A stretch of DNA of 36,609 bases from Candidatus Aminicenantota bacterium (GTDB lineage: Bacteria; Acidobacteriota; Aminicenantia; Aminicenantales; Aminicenantaceae). The first letter of the stretch is position 1. Each line of letters opens with the position of its first letter. Below the pieces are notes generated by a model that was not told the DNA's origin, ran no database searches, and worked only from the letters and a program-made list of their open reading frames with translations. Location of the stretch: contig WVZL01000016.1 of NCBI GenBank assembly GCA_011772495.1, positions 135,334 through 171,942 of the forward strand. Reading direction: 5' to 3'. The position numbers and the translations under genes were made by a program. Of this stretch, positions 34,573 to 36,609 are shown in pieces.

Positions 34573-36180
34573 ATGAAATCCACTAAGGAAAGAAAAGACA
34601 AGTTCGTCACTTCTTCCCAGATTGGAATAAAAAATGCCTACTCAGATCAGGATTTAAAGGACTTTAATCCTGCTGCCGCCCTCGGGAAGCCAGGAAATTA
34701 TCCCTTCACCAGAGGGATTTATCCCACCATGTATCGAGGGAAGCTTTGGACTATGCGCCAGTATGCAGGTTTTGGGACAGCAGAAGAATCCAATAAAAGA
34801 TACCGCTACCTTCTCTCTCAGGGACAGACTGGATTAAGCGTGGCCTTTGATCTCCCCACTCAATTGGGCCTGGACTCAGATCATCCTCAAGCTCAAGGAG
34901 AGGTCGGAAAAGTTGGCGTGGCCGTAGATACTCTCCAGGACCTGGAAGTTCTTTTTGACCAGATTCCCCTGGATAAGGTCAGCGTCTCGATGACCATCAA
35001 CTCCACAGCGGCTATAATCCTCGCCATGTATTTGGCCTTGGCAAAAAAAAAGAAAATTCCCTGGAATAAACTCGCGGGTACAATCCAGAACGACGTGCTC
35101 AAGGAATACATCGCCAGGGGCACCTACATTTACCCTCCTCAGGCCTCTCTAAGAATCATCGTCGATGTTATCACTTTTTGCCAAAAAAATGTTCCCCGCT
35201 GGAACACGATGAGCATCAGCGGCTACCACATTAGAGAAGCTGGGGCCACAGCTGTCCAGGAATTGGCCTTTACCTTGGCCAACGCTGTAACCTACGTAGA
35301 AGCAGCTCTGGAAGCAGGCCTTGATATCGATTCCTTTGCTCCCCGTCTATCATTCTTTTTGGCAGCGCACAATAATCTATTCGAAGAAATAGCCAAGTTT
35401 CGGGCGGCCAGACGAATATGGGCCAGGCTCATGAAAGAAGAATACAAGGCTAAAAATCCTCTCTCCTGGAAATTCAGGTTTCACACCCAGACCAGCGGAG
35501 TCACGCTTTTGGCCCAACAACCCGACAACAATGTCATCCGGGTTACTCTCCAGGCGCTGGCCGCAGTTCTGGGAGGCACCCAATCTCTCCACACCAATTC
35601 CAGAGATGAGGCCTTAGCTTTGCCCAGTGAGGATTCAGTTCGAATCGCTCTCCGCACCCAACAAATCATTGCCTACGAGAGCGGTGTCACAGATACCGTA
35701 GACCCCTTAGGGGGCTCTTATTTCATCGAATGCCTAACCGGCCAGATTGAAGAGAAAACCGAAGAATATCTCCAGAAAATCAAGAACATGGGAGGAATGC
35801 TAAAAGCCATCGAGAAGGGAATCATCCAGAAAGAGATCCAAGAAAGCGCTTATCACTATCAAAAACAGATAGAAAAAAAGGAGCAAATTATCGTTGGCCT
35901 GAATGAATACCTTAAAGAAAAAGAAAGAATCCGATTCAGACTCTATTCCCTTCCCAAAAAAATAGAAAAGGCCCAGATAGAAAAACTGCATCATCTCCAA
36001 CGGGAAAGATCGGAAAAAGCAGTCAAAGCCAAATTGGACGCCCTGGGAGGGGCCATCGTTGAGAAAAAAAATCTCATGCCTTTCCTGATAGATGCGGTCC
36101 AAGATTGGGTCACTCTGGGAGAAATCTCCTCTGTCCTCAAAGAGCACTATGGCTCCTTCAACGAGGCAAAGGATCTTTAA
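34573..36180 (+). CDS. Methylmalonyl-CoA mutase, catalytic (alpha/N-terminal) subunit
   Basis: Adenosylcobalamin-dependent interconversion of methylmalonyl-CoA and succinyl-CoA. 535 aa: the TIM-barrel subunit only, so the B12-binding subunit must be a separate protein elsewhere. Substrate-site residues are as in methylmalonyl-CoA mutase: Tyr64 in [15 protein letters not shown] (Phe in isobutyryl-, Ile in hydroxyisobutyryl-CoA mutase), Arg194 in ASLRII, and Y218-H219 in [11 protein letters not shown]. Other motifs: [19 protein letters not shown] and [19 protein letters not shown]100 ([10 protein letters not shown]) replaces the Tyr I recall as usual at that position. No good Shine-Dalgarno is seen (AAGGA is about 17 nt upstream). 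The next gene starts one base after its stop. Confidence 0.93.
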   Translation: MKSTKERKDKFVTSSQIGIKNAYSDQDLKDFNPAAALGKPGNYPFTRGIYPTMYRGKLWTMRQYAGFGTAEESNKRYRYLLSQGQTGLSVAFDLPTQLGLDSDHPQAQGEVGKVGVAVDTLQDLEVLFDQIPLDKVSVSMTINSTAAIILAMYLALAKKKKIPWNKLAGTIQNDVLKEYIARGTYIYPPQASLRIIVDVITFCQKNVPRWNTMSISGYHIREAGATAVQELAFTLANAVTYVEAALEAGLDIDSFAPRLSFFLAAHNNLFEEIAKFRAARRIWARLMKEEYKAKNPLSWKFRFHTQTSGVTLLAQQPDNNVIRVTLQALAAVLGGTQSLHTNSRDEALALPSEDSVRIALRTQQIIAYESGVTDTVDPLGGSYFIECLTGQIEEKTEEYLQKIKNMGGMLKAIEKGIIQKEIQESAYHYQKQIEKKEQIIVGLNEYLKEKERIRFRLYSLPKKIEKAQIEKLHHLQRERSEKAVKAKLDALGGAIVEKKNLMPFLIDAVQDWVTLGEISSVLKEHYGSFNEAKDL

Positions 36181-36181
36181 C

Positions 36182-36609
36182 ATGAACAAGCGTCTCCATC
36201 AAAAAATAATTATTCTAGCCTTAGCCTTGCTCTTTTTGTCCTGGGAAGGCTTCTCCGTAGACCCGACTGCAGCCTCCCGGATAGACAAGGAAATCGAGAA
36301 ACACCTACCTGAAATCATCTCCATAAGACGGTTTCTCCATATGAATCCCGAACTGAGCAATCGAGAATTTGAGACAGCCAAACTCGTCAGCTCTAAATTA
36401 TTTTCTTTAGGCCTAGAAGTCAAAACCGGGGTGGCCAAAACAGGGGTGGTCGGTCTGCTTCGCGGTCCTCGAGACGGAATCACGGTCGCGATCCGAGCCG
36501 ACATGGACGCTTTGCCCATTCAGGAAATGGTAGACATCCCCTTCAAATCCTTGAATCCAGGAGTCATGCATGCCTGCGGCCATGATATTCATACCTCGAT
36601 AGCTCTGGG
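36182..36609 (+). CDS. Exported M20 amidohydrolase, 3' end outside window
   Basis: 142 codons present of about 400-450. Signal peptide at about 1-26 ([14 protein letters not shown]), then the start of an M20 metallopeptidase of the N-acyl-amino-acid amidohydrolase/hippuricase group: [32 protein letters not shown] and the zinc motif [10 protein letters not shown]. It likely cleaves N-acylated amino acids or aminoacyl conjugates in the periplasm. It begins one base after the mutase stop, so it probably shares a transcript with it. Confidence 0.9.
   Translation, partial: MNKRLHQKIIILALALLFLSWEGFSVDPTAASRIDKEIEKHLPEIISIRRFLHMNPELSNREFETAKLVSSKLFSLGLEVKTGVAKTGVVGLLRGPRDGITVAIRADMDALPIQEMVDIPFKSLNPGVMHACGHDIHTSIAL

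Overview
The window reads as chromosomal DNA from a diderm (LPS-exporting) bacterium. The evidence is lptB, an lptC/lptA-type gene, lptE, a lipid II flippase and several lipoprotein or Sec/Tat signal peptides. The gene set (rpoN, B12-dependent acyl-CoA mutase, HEAT plus HD-GYP proteins, compact operons) would fit an uncultured lineage such as Aminicenantes or a relative. That placement is inference from gene content only. Nearly the whole window is densely coding; there is no prophage, CRISPR array, rRNA, tRNA or transposase gene.

Layout. 1-5426 (minus) is an operon recJ > lptCA > lptB > rpoN, with rpoN cut by the window edge. 5586-9461 (plus) is ftsY > ribD > ribE > ribBA behind a consensus sigma70 promoter. 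9496-12893 (minus) holds a PlsB-like acyltransferase, a lipase-like hydrolase and a GxxH lipoprotein. 13133-14047 (plus) is a membrane protein with an FMN-attachment domain. 14056-16076 (minus) is murJ > dtd. rpsT (plus, 16376) converges on and overlaps the tail of leuS > lptE > holA (minus, 16632-20728). 20961-23648 (plus) is a BtuDFC-type corrinoid ABC transporter, followed by a Tat-signalled QueG/reductive-dehalogenase-like corrinoid iron-sulfur protein (23964-24998). 24999-25895 has no convincing protein gene but contains a GC-rich island of nested inverted repeats ending in a terminator-like hairpin on the minus strand. 25896-31610 holds a small HEAT protein, a PilX-like pilus protein, and an operon of a large alpha-helical protein plus a degenerate HD-GYP protein that share an N-terminal domain. 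31733-34472 (plus) is a small membrane protein, DUF948, YtxH and enolase. 34573 to the end is the methylmalonyl-CoA mutase catalytic subunit and the start of an exported M20 amidohydrolase.

Themes. Envelope biogenesis genes recur (LPS transport, flippase, acyltransferase, lipoproteins). Cobalamin recurs in three places: the importer, the QueG-like protein and the mutase. Flavin recurs in the rib genes and the FMN-attachment membrane protein. Several first-in-operon genes have a sigma70-like -10 box only 9-13 nt before the start codon and no Shine-Dalgarno, which suggests (near-)leaderless mRNAs. Two palindromic REP/MITE-like elements with GGGGACGGTTCTATT ends lie between genes, with one decayed arm elsewhere.
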